In this document: piece by piece, positions 63,321-64,000 of the stretch
Layout: every line of letters starts with the position of its first letter
Position numbering within the stretch: the stretch's first letter is position 1
NCBI GenBank assembly: GCA_934546985.1
Contig: CAKTEE010000004.1
Span: 162,168-226,167, forward strand
From: an uncultured Eubacteriales bacterium
GTDB taxonomy: Bacteria > Bacillota > Clostridia > Oscillospirales > Acutalibacteraceae
DNA length: 64,000 bases
Direction: 5' to 3'
The notes under the pieces: model-generated
What the model saw: the letters and a program-made list of their open reading frames with translations, nothing else
The model's database searches: none
What the model was told of the DNA's origin: nothing
Made by a program: the position numbers and the translations under genes

Positions 63321-63423
63321 TTTTTGTTAACTACACGGCAAAAACAGTATTGAAGTAATCATTTCTTTTGCAAACGCATAGTTTGCATAGGATTATCTTC
63401 CTAAGAAAAAGATAAAATAAAAA

Positions 63424-63457
63424 AGCCCCCTGTTCCAGTAATAGCTGGCAGGGGGCT
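63424..63457 (-). terminator. Minus-strand terminator
   Basis: A 9-bp stem AGCCCCCTG/CAGGGGGCT with an inner CCAG/CTGG pairing; the T6 tail is on the minus strand, so it stops transcripts coming from the right. No gene is seen between it and 63895. Confidence 0.75.
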
Positions 63458-63890
63458 GAATTTATGATACGAATATACTGATACCATAATATATGTTCTT
63501 CTACAATCTTTATGAAACTTTTTTATCAATAAATTAAAGAAAAATAAACATTGCTTTTCAAATCTTCCTCAAGCCAAAAAATCCATTCTGCACGTTATCT
63601 TCTTATCTATTAACATTTAGACATTAATTTTCGTTTTTATATACCATACTGTATTTTTTAATATTACAATGCAACCGGTCAAACTATCAATCGTTTTTTA
63701 TCAATTAAAATATTTGAAATAATGAAAATTCTTTTTATCCATACCGAAAATGCACCATAAATGCACCATATTGTAAAAAATAAAATAAATTCTTTTAAAA
63801 AGATCACTCCAAATAAAATTAAAACAATGAATAATATTTATACTTAACATCAAATCAAAAACTTTTGCTTAAAGTATTTAAATAAAAATA
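63458..63890. other. AT-rich region between two minus-strand terminators
   Basis: About 430 bases, strongly AT-rich. It contains a direct repeat of AATGCACCATA twice in tandem (63749-63770). No coding frame, tRNA or 5S rRNA was seen. Confidence 0.4.
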
Positions 63891-63894
63891 AAAA

Positions 63895-63916
63895 GCCCCT
63901 GCCTATTGGCAGAAGC
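63895..63916 (-). terminator. rRNA operon terminator
   Basis: A 9-bp stem (GCTTCTGCC/GGCAGGGGC with G-U pairs on the minus strand), AATA loop and T-rich tail, 65 bases after the end of the 23S gene. Confidence 0.8.
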
Positions 63917-63980
63917 CTTAATAACACCCTGAAAACTGAACAAAAAGGAAAAGCAAAGGAGAAACAAAAACCATCAAACA

Positions 63981-64000
63981 TGGTCAAGCCCTCGACCAAT
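63981..64000 (-). rRNA. 23S rRNA, 3' end only
   Basis: The last 20 bases of the window are the reverse complement of the conserved 3' end of bacterial 23S rRNA (TTGGTCGAGGGCTTGACC). Transcribed toward the left; the rest lies outside the window. A terminator follows within 65 bases with no 5S gene in between. Confidence 0.85.

Noticed and set aside
63749..63770. Tandem repeat AATGCACCATA x2 considered as an attachment site
   Set aside because: Only two short units in AT-rich DNA with no integrase or second copy in the window.
1..64000. CRISPR arrays, insertion sequences, restriction or known anti-phage systems
   Set aside because: No regularly spaced repeats, transposase or defence gene signatures were seen on either strand.

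Overview
The window reads as chromosome of an anaerobic, spore-forming Bacillota, most likely a clostridium of the Ruminococcaceae/Oscillospiraceae type. The evidence is moderate GC, strong Shine-Dalgarno sites, the ctsR-mcsA-mcsB-clpC operon, a Gram-positive LexA box, a Bacillus-type ARG box, superoxide reductase and Mn catalase, a YtaF-type sporulation protein, and two cysteine-rich small proteins behind sigma-K-like promoters. TTG starts are common (at least eight genes). The taxonomic placement is inference.

Layout. 1-2.6 kb: arginine biosynthesis (argG, truncated argH, minus strand) behind a promoter with an ARG box. 2.8-7.3 kb: flavin reductase-like protein, a DUF6125-type protein, Tex and an Mrp/NBP35 ATPase. 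7.5-12.4 kb: a four-gene Gld-like ABC transporter operon (ATPase, permease, GldG-like, DUF4340). 12.6-19.8 kb: amidohydrolase, DUF1015 protein, YtaF, Ca2+-type P-ATPase, superoxide reductase, flavodoxin-ferredoxin fusion. 20.2-21.2 kb: PadR regulator plus DUF2812 protein with two operator-like dyads. 21.4-24.9 kb: an isolated phage-type cassette (BppU/SGNH baseplate protein, amidase, holin). 25.2-30.8 kb: FAD oxidoreductase, OmpR-type two-component system, HtrA protease. 31.3-33.5 kb: sugar transferase and a secreted SH3b/C39-like peptidase.

34-44.8 kb: tRNA-Arg(CCG), HD phosphohydrolase, a two-gene membrane operon, tRNA-Thr(GGT) flanked by what look like decayed gene fragments, a DUF2079 membrane protein, metE, and a LysR regulator with a membrane partner. 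45-49.9 kb: exopolysaccharide genes (tyrosine autokinase, nucleotidyltransferase-like protein, CapD/PglF dehydratase). 50.2-53.9 kb: a small membrane ORF with an apparent frameshift, the TIGR03915/TIGR03916 DNA-repair pair under a LexA box, a flavodoxin and a small barrel protein. 53.9-55.4 kb: a compositionally different stretch with an ankyrin protein. 55.9-62.4 kb: Mn catalase, two small genes, then clpC-mcsB-mcsA-ctsR under CtsR control. 62.4-64 kb: a small hypothetical gene, two tandem Cys/Gly-rich small proteins, and at the right edge the last bases of a 23S rRNA gene on the minus strand.

Most of the window is ordinary core genome separated by well-formed terminators. The parts that stand out are the stand-alone phage lysis/baseplate cassette, the Cys-rich gene pair with matching promoters, the SOS-controlled repair pair, a possible structured RNA near 35.5 kb, and the unexplained stretch before the ankyrin gene.
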